Below, piece after piece: positions 24,728-33,197 of a stretch of DNA of 64,000 bases. Every line of letters starts with the position of its first letter. The stretch's first letter is position 1. Both the position numbers and the translations under genes were made by a program. Source of the stretch: Acidobacteriota bacterium (lineage in GTDB: Bacteria > Acidobacteriota > Blastocatellia > Pyrinomonadales > Pyrinomonadaceae); contig JAFDVJ010000018.1 in NCBI GenBank assembly GCA_018269075.1, positions 100,412 to 164,411 of the forward strand, given 5' to 3'. Under the pieces are notes generated by a model. It saw only the letters and a list, made by a program, of their open reading frames with translations. It did not search any database and was not told where the DNA came from.

Positions 24728-25582
24728 TCATTTTGCATTTAACTGGACCGCGATTTCAGGGCAATTATTTTGAAGCCCGAGTTTATTCGCAAATTCCGAA
24801 GGAAGATATCCGTCCCGGTCGGGCATTTTTAATAAATCCCGGTTACGGGCCAGCAGCATTTTGAACTTGTTTGGCTGGCAGCGTTCGATCGCGTAAAAAA
24901 TTGCGGTCCTTCCATTCTGATCACGGATCATTACGTTTGCCCGGGCCAACAGAGTCAGAATTTTCTGGTTATCAGTTGAGGTCATCAGGGCCGTCGCGCC
25001 TTTTCCATTCGTAATGTTCAGATTGGCCCCGTTGTCGATTAGCAGTTTGACGTACTCATATCTGCCCAACCGGGCGTTTTCGATTAGCGCCGTTTCTCCC
25101 CATTTGTCGATGGCGTCGATGTCCGCTCCTTTTTTGATCAGAAAATCCATAATCTGCAAATAGGCCGAATCTGTTGTGTACGGAGGTTGGATCATCGTAC
25201 TCGCCCAGCGAAGCGGGGTTTTCTCAAAAACGACATCTTTTATCTCCAAATCGGAATTGTATCCATATAGTAAGTTGACAATTTCCAGACGGCCGGAAAG
25301 AACGGCGTTTATGATCGGAATGGCGGCGGGCGGATAGGTTTTTGTTTGAATATACGGCACACCCTCGCGGTCGGCGATTTGTTTGACGCAAGGATAACTG
25401 CCACTGGCAATCGCATAATTCAGCGGGCAGGAAAAAAGCGAAACATCGCATTCCAGACCGGTGAAGACCTTTGCACATTCATCGATTTTATTCGCCGAAC
25501 CGGCATCGTTTTTTATCTGCGAAAAAGAAATGATGCTGCATTGAATCAAAAGAAATCCTAGCAATATTAATCTTTTATTCAT
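24728..25582 (-). CDS. secreted ankyrin-repeat protein
   Basis: A 284-residue protein with an N-terminal signal peptide (about 1-21, LILLGFLLIQCSIISFS). At least four ankyrin-type units follow: PIINAVLSGRLEIVNLLYG, ETALIENARLGRYEYVKLLI, DNGANLNITNGKGATALM and DQNGRTAIFYAIERC. Ankyrin repeats mediate protein-protein contact; a periplasmic location is predicted. Its base composition is lower in GC than that of most neighbours, and it lies next to repeats and a MITE-like element, so it may have been acquired. Partner unknown. Confidence 0.85.
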   Translation of the reverse strand: MNKRLILLGFLLIQCSIISFSQIKNDAGSANKIDECAKVFTGLECDVSLFSCPLNYAIASGSYPCVKQIADREGVPYIQTKTYPPAAIPIINAVLSGRLEIVNLLYGYNSDLEIKDVVFEKTPLRWASTMIQPPYTTDSAYLQIMDFLIKKGADIDAIDKWGETALIENARLGRYEYVKLLIDNGANLNITNGKGATALMTSTDNQKILTLLARANVMIRDQNGRTAIFYAIERCQPNKFKMLLARNRDLLKMPDRDGYLPSEFANKLGLQNNCPEIAVQLNAK

Positions 25583-26067
25583 TTACTCGTTTTTAATTTC
25601 TCCTTTTGCGGAAATATTTCATAAAAACAAACTAACAGTTCTTAACTGAATCCCGGGGTTCTCTGAAAAGACGTATCGGTCTCATTTTACCTCAAGATCC
25701 GCCACAAATTTATTGCAGCTGTGAAAACTCGCCTGAAATGTCATTAAATTATTTTATTTTGTGATGCAATAACGGCCGTGAATAAGCCGCCAACCGGTCT
25801 TCGGCACGACATTCGGAGGGCCTGCCTTTATTCGCATCAATTCCCAGCCCGACTTTCAACGACTGACCGGTCTGATTTTCCCGCTTTCGGGTATGGCGCT
25901 TAATTTTTGGGCGGATTTATTTTGTTTTGTCGATCTGTCAACGGTTTTGCGTTTGTCTAACCGAGAATTGCCGCAAAGCTCAAAGATCAAATTGAAAAAC
26001 ATTGACCTCTCGTGCCAGATGGTTTATGTTGAACAAAGAAAACCCGTTTCGAAAGGAGTTTTGACCG
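25583..26067. other. 485-bp intergenic region, no gene seen
   Basis: The stretch between the divergent ankyrin gene and the gene at 26068 has no convincing reading frame on either strand; a 96-codon frame at 25893 overlaps the real gene's start in another frame and has no ribosome site. It probably holds two divergent promoters, but no consensus pair is clear enough to place. GAAAGGAG just before 26068 is the ribosome site of the next gene. Confidence 0.5.
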
Positions 26068-26547
26068 ATGAAGCCTTCAGGTGTTTTTCTTGTTTTGCTG
26101 ATTGCGCTGGCCTTCTTCACGATCACTCGCGCGCAGCCGCCCTGCCCGTCGAGCACTGCGGAAAGCTCCGCGGATCCCCGTGACCCGTACCCGAACGAGC
26201 TCGACGGTTATCGTTTTTTCAGGGACGGAAAGCTCAAAAACATCCGGCTCCGCGTTTCGACGCGCGCCGATGTCGAAAAGATCTTCGGGCCGGCGCGCGA
26301 ACCGGGAAAAGATTTTCTCACCTATCAATACGATGGCGATTGGGACATTACCGTGGGTTATTATTCGCCGGAACATTCGATTCTCAGCTATCAGCGGGAG
26401 ATAGACGGGGTCACCGTCAATTACCGCCGCCTGCCGAAACTCGAAACCATCGGCAAAGTCCAGCAGATTTCGCTGAATCCCAAATTATACAGAGTAACTC
26501 CAACAAATCAAGGACGGCGAATTTACGAAACTACGACAAATCCATGA
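26068..26547 (+). CDS. exported protein of unknown function
   Basis: A 159-residue protein with a strong GAAAGGAG ribosome site. Signal peptide about 1-22 (LVLLIALAFFTITRAQ). The mature part holds DGYRFFRDGKLKNIRLRVSTRADVEKIFG, which resembles a SmpA/BamE-like motif in which a small alpha-beta domain tests an initial condition (pattern TRADVEKIFGPA), then several beta strands. The stop overlaps the ATG of the next gene by four bases (ATGA). No named family. Confidence 0.75.
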   Translation: MKPSGVFLVLLIALAFFTITRAQPPCPSSTAESSADPRDPYPNELDGYRFFRDGKLKNIRLRVSTRADVEKIFGPAREPGKDFLTYQYDGDWDITVGYYSPEHSILSYQREIDGVTVNYRRLPKLETIGKVQQISLNPKLYRVTPTNQGRRIYETTTNP

Positions 26548-27044
26548 GAAAAAAATTGGTTATTTTACCGTTTTTATTGTGTCTACTTACGAGTTTGGCA
26601 AATGCACAGAAACCAAAAGAAGAAGTTCAGGTAGTCGAAGCAGTCGCTCCTATCTATCCTGCTACTGCAATAGTAGCTGCTCAAGAAGGAAGAACATGGG
26701 TTGAGGTTATCATTACGAAAAGCGGTGCTGTGAAGTCTGTCAGTGCAATTGAAGCTCCTCCTCTTCTTCGGGAAGTAATAAAAATAGTCGCCTCACGCTG
26801 GCGGTTTGCACCCGCAGAAGATAAAAGCGATGACCGAAAGGCGCGATTGGTTTTCATATTTACTCGTGTTCCGTCCGATACAAAGTCGGTGGAGCTTCTA
26901 CCGATGTTCAGACCGCCATATGAAGTTGAAGTCAAGGCCCGTGTGCCGATTATCTCAAAAGATGCAAAGATGATTCGGCGAAAGAAACAGGGCAAACGTA
27001 TCTTAATTTTGCATAGAACAAAAAGCAGAGCATTCTCGAAATAA
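26544..27044 (+). CDS. exported TonB C-terminal-domain-like protein
   Basis: A 166-residue protein coupled to the preceding gene through ATGA. A signal peptide (about 1-22) leads to a domain with APIYPATAIVAAQEGRTWVEVII, TKSGAVKSVSAIEAPPLL and ASRWRFAPAED, the P-x-YP-x(5)-G-x-V and W-x-F-x-P marks of the TonB C-terminal domain. It lacks the N-terminal membrane anchor and Pro-rich linker of true TonB, so it is a soluble periplasmic relative. The C-terminus is basic (IRRKKQGKR). Codon use is more AT-rich than in neighbours. It does not by itself show an energy-transducing role. Confidence 0.8.
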   Translation: MRKKLVILPFLLCLLTSLANAQKPKEEVQVVEAVAPIYPATAIVAAQEGRTWVEVIITKSGAVKSVSAIEAPPLLREVIKIVASRWRFAPAEDKSDDRKARLVFIFTRVPSDTKSVELLPMFRPPYEVEVKARVPIISKDAKMIRRKKQGKRILILHRTKSRAFSK

Positions 27045-27629
27045 GTGGGGGGGAGGGAAATAAATAATATTCATATAAAATTCAAACCGGTCGCCAATAT
27101 CCGAATCCTCGGCTTCGGTCTGGTTCTAACCCTTTTCGGGCTCGCAGCCTGCGCCGGTTCGATCAACGATGGCGCCGTTCATTCGAACATCGGCGATGGC
27201 TCGAAAGCGACAGTATCCGATTCCCCGATGAATACGCCCTCAAGAAAAATCGTCGATTCCGCCCTCGAACGAAACCGGCGCTTGTGGGAATCGAAACAGA
27301 TTGCGGATTACGACTACGTCGTGGAAAAAAGGGGTATGATGAACAGCTGGATTCCGTTTTCGATCAGGGTCCGGGACGCTCGCGCCGTCGCGATGGAACC
27401 GGTTCGTGAAGCAATGGTACTCGAACACGCCGACGGCTATGAGGAATACGATACGTTCGAGAAGATCTTCGATCTTTTGCAGCAGGCTTATGAACGAAAA
27501 TATCCGGTCAGGGTAAAATACAACAAGGAATACGGTTATCCCGAAAATATGACGATTCAGCCGATGGAGGCGACCGATCTGACATACTGGCTCGAGATCA
27601 CCCGGTTCGAGAAAGCCGGTTCTGAATGA
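27045..27629 (+). CDS. DUF6174-like lipoprotein
   Basis: A 194-residue frame that begins with GTG directly after the previous stop codon. A lipobox-like LAAC follows a hydrophobic stretch at about residues 24-36. The domain (about 70-190) has YDYVVEKRG, VRVKYNKEYGYPENMTIQP and TYWLEITRF, the pattern of DUF6174. The start is uncertain: a GGGGGAGGG run at 27046-27056 looks like a ribosome site, but no ATG or GTG lies at the right distance after it in this frame. Function unknown; probably membrane-anchored in the periplasm. Confidence 0.7.
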   Translation: MGGREINNIHIKFKPVANIRILGFGLVLTLFGLAACAGSINDGAVHSNIGDGSKATVSDSPMNTPSRKIVDSALERNRRLWESKQIADYDYVVEKRGMMNSWIPFSIRVRDARAVAMEPVREAMVLEHADGYEEYDTFEKIFDLLQQAYERKYPVRVKYNKEYGYPENMTIQPMEATDLTYWLEITRFEKAGSE

Positions 27630-27707
27630 AGTTATTTTAGCGCAGCCATAAAAAGCGCGGCCGGTTATTGCATCGACGGGTTCGATAAACGGTCGATTGA
27701 GAAACAG

Positions 27708-28319
27708 ATGAAAAAATCTCTTTACCTTTTATTAATAACGATCTTTCTCCAAACGCTGGCCGCCGGAACGCAGCTTCACGCTCAGGAACGGCGTCCGAAT
27801 GAACCCGCCGGACGTCCCAGCGCCCGGCTCGAAGTCGAGTTGATCACGGAATCAGATAATCCGGTCTTGAAAAAGGGCCGGCCGTTCCCGCTCGTCGTCA
27901 GGGTCACGAATACTTCCGGTGAAAAGATCGAATTGTCCGAACCGCCTTATTTATGGATCGCCCGGGTCGGAATAAAAAAAGGCGCGGTATCAAGTCTCAA
28001 CAATGTGTTTACCGCGCAATTGAAGGATAACCGGCAAACGAAGAAGTCGGTTCTGGAAAAGGGAGAATCGATCGAATTCCGAACCGATCTCGGCGAAACG
28101 GAACTGCGGAACGTGCTGAATTGCCCCTGTCGGACGATAAATATTTTCGATGCTTTGAAAAAGGGAAAATACAATATAAATGCCCGCGTCGTCACGGTTG
28201 CCGCGGACCCGGCAAAATCACAATCAGACGTTTTCGAATCGAACACGATCACGATTTCATTTGGTCTCGATGAAAACCTCTGCCCGCCCGGGATACCGTC
28301 AACCGGGTTGCGACCGTGA
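27708..28319 (+). CDS. exported protein with Ig-like fold
   Basis: A 203-residue protein with a signal peptide (about 1-26, ending near HAQ). The mature part has PLVVRVTNTSGEKIELSEPPYLWIARV and later GKYNINARVVTV, an alternating beta pattern like intracellular proteinase inhibitor (BsuPI) or Ig-like domains. Two Cys (CPC) lie at about residue 138. No family can be named with certainty. Last gene of the plus-strand run of small exported proteins. Confidence 0.7.
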   Translation: MKKSLYLLLITIFLQTLAAGTQLHAQERRPNEPAGRPSARLEVELITESDNPVLKKGRPFPLVVRVTNTSGEKIELSEPPYLWIARVGIKKGAVSSLNNVFTAQLKDNRQTKKSVLEKGESIEFRTDLGETELRNVLNCPCRTINIFDALKKGKYNINARVVTVAADPAKSQSDVFESNTITISFGLDENLCPPGIPSTGLRP

Positions 28320-28793
28320 AATCTAAATAAAGCGTTTATTTCAATTTATTGTTGGTGAAAGAGCTATTGAAAAAAGCGGCGATTCCGGTCGCGGTTGCTT
28401 TTTTGATCTTCCACAAAAAAAAACTAATAACACTAAATTTCTTTCGTGTTTTTTTCGTGGTTTTAGTGGATATTTCAACAACCGCTCGCGGGTTTAACGT
28501 TCATTATTCCAACAGGTTTTGTCTCAAAATATTATAATAATCCGGGCTTTGGTCTGTGATCTTCGGCCTTTGAATATCGTGCAAAAATCAAAAACCGATC
28601 ACTCTCTGTTACTCTCAATGGCCCAATCAATCCCCGCCCCAAACCAATCCGAAATCCGAAATCCGAAATCCGAAATCCAAAATGGTTTTGTCTTTTTCAC
28701 GTTTCCGTATATTATATTGAATGGCCTTCAGCGGGCCCGTGTTTTTCCCGCGCTTTCCGGTTTTCGTCAAATCAACTAAATCCTGAGGTCCTG
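28320..28793. other. 474-bp intergenic region with repeats
   Basis: No convincing gene. It contains a decayed copy of the CACTAAAAA hairpin (about 28410-28470) and the ATCCGAA heptamer array (28647-28680). A 62-codon frame at 28349 runs through this repeat and is rejected. TGAGGTCC just before 28794 is the ribosome site of the prepilin peptidase. Confidence 0.6.
28647..28680. repeat. heptanucleotide tandem repeat ATCCGAA (4 units plus)
   Basis: Four perfect ATCCGAA units followed by a partial one with a C-to-A change. Same heptamer and same orientation as at 22841. Confidence 0.9.
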
Positions 28794-29690
28794 ATGAGTT
28801 TTCTTTTCGCTTCGTTTGAAACGGTGACGGGGATGCCCGAAGTTCTCGGTTATGTCTTTATATTTATCTTCGGCGCGATCGTCGGCAGTTTTTTAAACGT
28901 CGTCATCCACCGCGTCCCGCGCGAGGAATCGATCGTCTTTCCGAATTCGGCCTGCCCGAAATGCAAGACGGCGATCAAGCCCTACGATAATCTGCCGATA
29001 TTGAGCTGGCTGCTGCTCGGCGGCAAATGCCGGAGCTGCAAGGAAAAGATCGCGGCGCGCTACCCGGCGGTCGAGCTGCTGACGGCGCTGCTTTTTACGG
29101 CGACGTTCTGGGCCGTCGGCTTCAACGCCTTTCTGCCGATTGTCTTGATCTTCGTCGCTTCGACCGTCGCGCTGATCTTTATCGACGCCGAACATATGAT
29201 TCTGCCGGACGTCATCAACTTCCCGCTTTTGGGGCTGGCGCTCGCGGTTCGCGTTTTGTACCCGATTTTATTGAGCCCGGTCTATTTCACGGACATCCGG
29301 TTTGCGCCGCTGACGATGCTGGCGGGCTGGCCGGTCTGGCTCGTTTCGCTGGCCGGCGCATTGCTCGGCGCGCTCGCCGGCGGCGGGTCGCTGTGGCTCG
29401 TCGGCAAGATCTGGGAAAAGCTGCGCGGCGTCGAGGCGATGGGACTCGGCGACGTCAAGATGATGTTCGCGTTCGGCGCGCTGCTGGGCTGGCGGCTGAC
29501 GCTGCTGACGATCTTTCTCGGCGCGTTTTCGGGCGCGCTGATCGGCGTTTTTATGATCTCGAAGGAACGGGACAAAAATATGCAGACGCAGATCCCGTTC
29601 GGGATCTTTCTCGGGATCGGCGCGATTCTCGCGATGCTCTTCGGCGACCAGCTGATCGGCTGGTATGTCAAAACCTTTATTCCGGCCTGA
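28794..29690 (+). CDS. pilD: type IV prepilin peptidase / N-methyltransferase (A24 family)
   Basis: A 298-residue polytopic inner-membrane protein. The N-terminal part starts GAIVGSFLNVVIHR, typical of PilD/GspO, and holds the zinc-binding cysteines C54/C57 (CPKC) and C79/C82 (CRSC) of the methyltransferase domain. The aspartic protease residues are D131 (IDAEHMILPD) and D220 in GLGDVKM. Seven or eight hydrophobic helices are visible. It cleaves type IV pilin-like leader peptides and methylates the new N-terminus, serving type IV pili or type II secretion. No pilin genes are adjacent. Its 3' end overlaps the convergent gene at 29677 by 14 bp. Confidence 0.95.
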   Translation: MSFLFASFETVTGMPEVLGYVFIFIFGAIVGSFLNVVIHRVPREESIVFPNSACPKCKTAIKPYDNLPILSWLLLGGKCRSCKEKIAARYPAVELLTALLFTATFWAVGFNAFLPIVLIFVASTVALIFIDAEHMILPDVINFPLLGLALAVRVLYPILLSPVYFTDIRFAPLTMLAGWPVWLVSLAGALLGALAGGGSLWLVGKIWEKLRGVEAMGLGDVKMMFAFGALLGWRLTLLTIFLGAFSGALIGVFMISKERDKNMQTQIPFGIFLGIGAILAMLFGDQLIGWYVKTFIPA

Positions 29691-29982
29691 CGACGGCTTG
29701 TTCGAGACAGTTCGACGAACAGTAATAAGAATTTCCGCCTAATTTGAGCGCATTCGAGCGCGGCGTCCAGCTGCCGCATTTGAGGCAGCGGACGAGCTCG
29801 ACGTCGCCGGCGTTGGTCTTCGTCTCGATCTGTTTTTCGTTCGTCTCCGCGCGGATCATCTGGCGCATCTTGCGAAACATCCGGAAAACGTAGACGGCGG
29901 TCTCGATCTGCCGCCGGTAACGCCGCCAGATAAAGAGAAAGAGAATCGCGAAGAGGGCGAGAATTATTAAAAACTTCATCAT
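29677..29982 (-). CDS. PP0621-like small zinc-binding membrane protein
   Basis: A 101-residue protein. One N-terminal membrane helix (about 3-20) is followed by a basic segment and a compact motif VRCLKCGSWTPRSNALKLGG...YYCSSNCLEQ, that is C-x2-C plus C-x3-C, as in the PP0621 family of unknown function. It is coupled to the TPR gene upstream (four-base overlap) and overlaps prepilin peptidase at its other end. A role in metal or protein handling at the membrane is inferred only. Confidence 0.75.
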   Translation of the reverse strand: MMKFLIILALFAILFLFIWRRYRRQIETAVYVFRMFRKMRQMIRAETNEKQIETKTNAGDVELVRCLKCGSWTPRSNALKLGGNSYYCSSNCLEQAVVRPE

Positions 29983-30719
29983 TTCTGGTTGGACGCGCCG
30001 CCCGCGAGCCCGGTTTCGAATTCGGGAATCATCGGGTTCTGGCGGTTGACCGTCTTCAACTGTTCGAGATATTTCTTCGCCTCGTCCTTTTTGCCGAGCT
30101 TGAGCATCGTCTCGGTCGCGAACTGGAGCGCGCGCTCGTTTTTCGGGTTGGTCTGCAGCGCTTTCAGCAGTTCGGGCGCGGCCTTTTCCGGTTCGGCCGG
30201 TTCCGAAAACAGATAGGTCGAGCCGTAATCGGCGCGAACGTTGGCGTCGTCGGGCTTGATTTCGAGCGCCTTCGCGTAAAAATCACGGGCTTTCTTAAAG
30301 CCGTCGGCGGTTTTGTTGAGCGACGCGAGATCGTAATGCGCGTTGCCGAGCGTCACGAGCACGTCGAAATCCTTCGGGTCGTGATCGTAGACGCGCTGGA
30401 GCAGCCGCGCCGATTCCGAGATCAATTCCTGATTCTGCTTCATCGCGCCGTAGCTGAAGAGCGCGACGCCGAGCTTTTTCTGGAAATCGAAGTTCGTCGG
30501 GTCCTTGTCGGCCTCGGCGATCTTGGCGCGGATCTCGTCGTCCGACAGGTTGGTCGACGGATCGGCGGCCGGTTTCTGGGTATTTGATTTTTTCAGGTTC
30601 TCGTTTTCGCCGCGAAGCATCATCAGCTCGTTGCGGTTGAGCTGGTTGGCGATGTAAAACCCGGCCGCGAAACTCAGAATGACGGCGACGAGCGCGAGCG
30701 CGAAAAATTTTGTGTTCAT
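29979..30719 (-). CDS. membrane-anchored TPR protein
   Basis: A 246-residue protein. The ATG at 30719 is chosen because a typical N-terminal anchor starts there (MNTKFFALALVAVILSFAAG); an upstream frame reads through repeat sequence. After a short coiled-coil (MLRGENENLKKS) come three or four TPR units (DPKDFDVLVTLGNAHYDLA, FYAKALEIKPDDANVRADYG, ALQTNPKNERALQFATETML). The domain probably faces the periplasm. It resembles the CcmI/CycH type of TPR protein in outline but no cytochrome genes are near. The last four bases overlap the next gene. Confidence 0.8.
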   Translation of the reverse strand: MNTKFFALALVAVILSFAAGFYIANQLNRNELMMLRGENENLKKSNTQKPAADPSTNLSDDEIRAKIAEADKDPTNFDFQKKLGVALFSYGAMKQNQELISESARLLQRVYDHDPKDFDVLVTLGNAHYDLASLNKTADGFKKARDFYAKALEIKPDDANVRADYGSTYLFSEPAEPEKAAPELLKALQTNPKNERALQFATETMLKLGKKDEAKKYLEQLKTVNRQNPMIPEFETGLAGGASNQK

Positions 30720-30768
30720 TGGCGTAATTCGAAAAATCGTTTCCGGTGTGATGGATTTTTGTTTTATT

Positions 30769-30795
30769 GATCTTTGATCTTTGATTTTGGATCTT
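30769..30795. repeat. short heptamer repeat GATCTTT
   Basis: GATCTTT occurs twice in tandem (30769-30782), followed by degenerate units, with complementary AAAGATC near 30853, so a loose hairpin can form. The 30720-30982 gap otherwise holds only the terminator at 30921-30958. Confidence 0.55.
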
Positions 30796-30920
30796 CGGAC
30801 GGCCTTTGGTTTCGATTTTATCAATCCACCATCATCGCCAAAGACCGAAAACCAAAGATCAAAAAATACAAATCACTCCGAAAGCACAATTTACACAATA
30901 CCAAATCCGGCCCGAAAATA

Positions 30921-30958
30921 GAAAAGCGCCGACGGCCGGCGGCCGGTCGGTGCTTTTC
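30921..30958 (-). terminator. hairpin terminator downstream of the RHH gene
   Basis: GAAAAGCGCCGAC (30921-30933) pairs with GTCGGTGCTTTTC (30946-30958), with GC-rich inner bases. It lies 24 bp beyond the stop of the minus-strand gene at 30983 and ends in T's in that direction. Confidence 0.75.
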
Positions 30959-30982
30959 CTGATTCTAATTTTGAACGAACGG

Positions 30983-31252
30983 TTATTTCTTGTTTTCTTC
31001 TGAGGGGATAAACGGAAGATCGTCGGCGCGGCGGCGCGGCAGCGGATCGGTCGAGCGGCGGCGCGGCATCGAGTTGTTGCCGCGGCGGTCGACGGACCCG
31101 ACCGGCAAGCCCTTGCCGTGGACGGCCTCGACGAGAATTCTCGTGATTTCCTGTGAAAGCGTGCGATGTTCGAGGGCGGCGCGGCGGCGCAGCGATTCTT
31201 TCAATTCATTGGGCACATAAGCTCCGATAAAGACGCCTTTGCGATTAGCCAT
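30983..31252 (-). CDS. ribbon-helix-helix (Arc-like) protein
   Basis: An 89-residue protein. Residues about 6-45 (GVFIGAYVPNELKESLRRRA, LEHRTLSQEITRILVEAV) form the strand-helix-helix pattern of Arc/MetJ-type DNA-binding proteins; the strand VFIGAYV would contact DNA in a dimer. The C-terminal half is basic and disordered with a doubled PRRRSTD/PRRRADD motif. No toxin gene is next to it, so it is more likely a stand-alone regulator than an antitoxin. It lies just downstream of rnpB on the same strand. Confidence 0.8.
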   Translation of the reverse strand: MANRKGVFIGAYVPNELKESLRRRAALEHRTLSQEITRILVEAVHGKGLPVGSVDRRGNNSMPRRRSTDPLPRRRADDLPFIPSEENKK

Positions 31253-31287
31253 AAAATAACAAAAAGACTCCTATTTAATTAATGTTG

Positions 31288-31304
31288 GAAAAACGCCCTG
31301 CGTT
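31288..31304 (-). terminator. rnpB terminator
   Basis: On the minus strand AACGC and GCGTT flank a 3-base loop and are followed by T's, directly after the RNase P RNA 3' end. Confidence 0.6.
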
Positions 31305-31307
31305 CGA

Positions 31308-31740
31308 AAACAAGCCTGTAAGCCGAATTTTGTCTTCGCCCGGAGGCGATGGGCAATCATTCATCTAGGCTGTCCGTTGCCGGAGAGCTCAAGCGACCTA
31401 CCCGAAAACGCCCCCGATCCGCGGATCGGTTTTTGAACGGGCCGTTCAAGAATCGTTTTCCTATTTGGTCTTGCACCACGAGGAGTTTACCCAGCCGCGA
31501 CTGTTACCAGCCGCGCTGACGCGCTCTTACCGCGTCGTTTCACACATCACCGCTCGGAGATCCCGAAAATCCGGAAACCGGCTCCGAGATCCTTGATCGA
31601 ACGGCTGTTCTGTTTTCTGTTGCACTTGTCGTCGCCCGCCTCGGCGGACGCCCGGACGTTATCCGGCTCGCTGCCCTATGGTGTTCGGACTTTCCTCTTA
31701 TAATTTCTTACAAGCGACTGCCCGGCTTGTCATCGAATGC
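31308..31740 (-). ncRNA. rnpB: RNase P RNA, bacterial class A
   Basis: The minus strand carries the highly conserved marks of RNase P RNA. Near the 5' end are GAGGAAAGTCCGAACACC and AGGGCAGC, the P4/J-region bases are present, and the 3' end reads AAATTCGGCTTACAGGCTTG. The 5' segment ACAAGCC (complement of 31724-31730) pairs with the 3' GGCTTGT to close helix P1, which sets the ends to within about ten bases. It is the catalytic RNA that matures tRNA 5' ends. A TTGTAT / TAAGAT promoter-like pair with 18-bp spacing lies just upstream (complement of about 31752-31782). Confidence 0.95.
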
Positions 31741-31827
31741 AAGGCTTAGTTATCTTAGCAAAATTTGTTGAACAAATACAATTTTAGTTGTTTCGAATTT
31801 ATTAAAATGTTTGCCGGCCGCTGAACT

Positions 31828-32874
31828 TTAATCGCCGACCTCGACCGTATCGCCCGCCATCAGAACCGGATCGGGCGCTTTGCCGTCCTTGATCTGCTTG
31901 AGATTGTATTCGCTCGAAACGAGCATCCCGTCGGCGTTTTTGCGGCGGATGACGACCTTTTTGACGCCGCTCCGCTTGAGCCCGCCCGACACGAGAATCG
32001 CCTGCGTCAGCGTCAGGCCCTCGTGAAAATCCTTCTGGCCGCCGGCGACGACTTCCCCGCCGATGTAGAAATACTGCGCCGCCGGATTGGCGGCCGTCGT
32101 GTCGGCCTGAAATTCGACGATGTCGTTCGGCAGCACGAGCACCTCGTCGGTCTTCTCGTCCTTGAGCTCGTAGGTTTCGGCCGTCGCGTCGCCGCGGCGG
32201 ATGACGACCCGGACGGCGTTCGGCGAAACGACCGCTTCGGCGCGGACGACGAAGAGCGGAACGGCCTCGCGCTGGATAAATTTGTCGCCCGATTTTTCGA
32301 CGAGGCCGAGCACCGAGATCTTGTGGCTCGCGTAATCGCGAATCTTGACCGAGACCTGCGGGTTTTCGTAAAGCCGGATCTTCTCGCGGAGAAGGTCCTC
32401 GATCTCGTCGGTGTTCAGCCCGGCGACCGAAACCATCTGGCCGGCCAGCGGGTAATCGATCGTGCCGTCGTTGAGCACCGTGTAATAGGTCGAGCCTTTC
32501 GCGTTGTTCTGAAGGTTGATGAACAGGACGTCGCCGACGCCGACCTTGTAGTTCTGGGTCGGCGCGACCGCTTTTTTATTGGCGTTTTTGACGACTTCGA
32601 GCGTCTTTTTGGCGATCGTGTCGTTGCTGGCGGTCGTTTCCGGAACATTCGCCGGCACGGTTTCGGCCGTCACGGTCGAATTCTGCTTGTTCGCGGCATT
32701 GTTCGGCTCTTTGCCGGTCCGGGTTTTCGGATTCTGCGAATAACCGAAATTGACCTTTTTGGCCGGCGTGTTTTCGGGCGTTTGAGCGACGGCGGCACCC
32801 GTCAGACCCAGCACGGCCAGAATCGCGGTCAAGCTAATTTTTTTCAGAGAAGTCGTCTTCATAACACAAACCAT
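31828..32874 (-). CDS. polysaccharide export protein (Wza-like, Poly_export + SLBB)
   Basis: A 348-residue exported protein. A signal peptide (about 1-30, ending AAVAQ) precedes a low-complexity Thr/Asn region, then the Poly_export domain (YKVGVGDVLFINL, DGTIDYPLAGQMVSVAGLNTDEIEDLLREKI; about 108-180), and one or two SLBB domains (IGGEVVAGGQKDFHEGLTLTQAILVSGG, RKNADGM; about 270-345). No lipobox is seen. Wza-type proteins form the periplasmic or outer-membrane exit of capsule/exopolysaccharide machines. No glycosyltransferase, Wzx or Wzy gene lies nearby, so it is an orphan copy. An alternative ATG four codons downstream (32862) is possible; AGCAGG before 32874 favours the longer form. Confidence 0.88.
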   Translation of the reverse strand: MVCVMKTTSLKKISLTAILAVLGLTGAAVAQTPENTPAKKVNFGYSQNPKTRTGKEPNNAANKQNSTVTAETVPANVPETTASNDTIAKKTLEVVKNANKKAVAPTQNYKVGVGDVLFINLQNNAKGSTYYTVLNDGTIDYPLAGQMVSVAGLNTDEIEDLLREKIRLYENPQVSVKIRDYASHKISVLGLVEKSGDKFIQREAVPLFVVRAEAVVSPNAVRVVIRRGDATAETYELKDEKTDEVLVLPNDIVEFQADTTAANPAAQYFYIGGEVVAGGQKDFHEGLTLTQAILVSGGLKRSGVKKVVIRRKNADGMLVSSEYNLKQIKDGKAPDPVLMAGDTVEVGD

Positions 32875-33197
32875 CGGGCAAACCTGCTTTGTCCGGTCTG
32901 CCTGACTCTCGCGTAAACCTATCGGGTTATCTTAAGATAAACCAGAAAACGGTTTTGAGCAAGCAATTCGATCGAGAGCCGACCGGCAAACCCACTCTTT
33001 ATAAAATGTCAAAGGCGGCGGATTTTTAGGAAAAAATGCGAAACGAGTGAGGGATTTCGGATTTCGGATTTCGGATTTCGGATTTCGGATTTCGGATTTC
33101 TTTTGGCGGATGGGCCTGTTATTTTCGGTAATGCCTTATGGATAAGGGCTTAATGATTGGGTTTGAAAAGGCAGGAAAAAGGCGCGGGATTCTATTT
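32875..33197. other. intergenic region with heptamer array
   Basis: 323 bp with no gene. It holds the GGATTTC array at 33052-33100 between the polysaccharide export gene and the end of the enzyme I gene. Nothing else recognised. Confidence 0.6.
33052..33100. repeat. heptanucleotide tandem repeat GGATTTC (7 perfect units)
   Basis: Seven perfect head-to-tail copies, the longest heptamer array here, in the opposite orientation to those at 22841 and 28647. Confidence 0.95.

Noticed and set aside
25893-26183. 96-codon frame before the exported protein at 26068
   Set aside because: Overlaps the true gene in another frame and lacks a ribosome site.
28349-28537. 62-codon hydrophobic frame
   Set aside because: Lies within the decayed CACTAAAAA repeat and has no ribosome site.
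30983-31252. Toxin-antitoxin pair
   Set aside because: The ribbon-helix-helix gene has no small toxin-like gene beside it.
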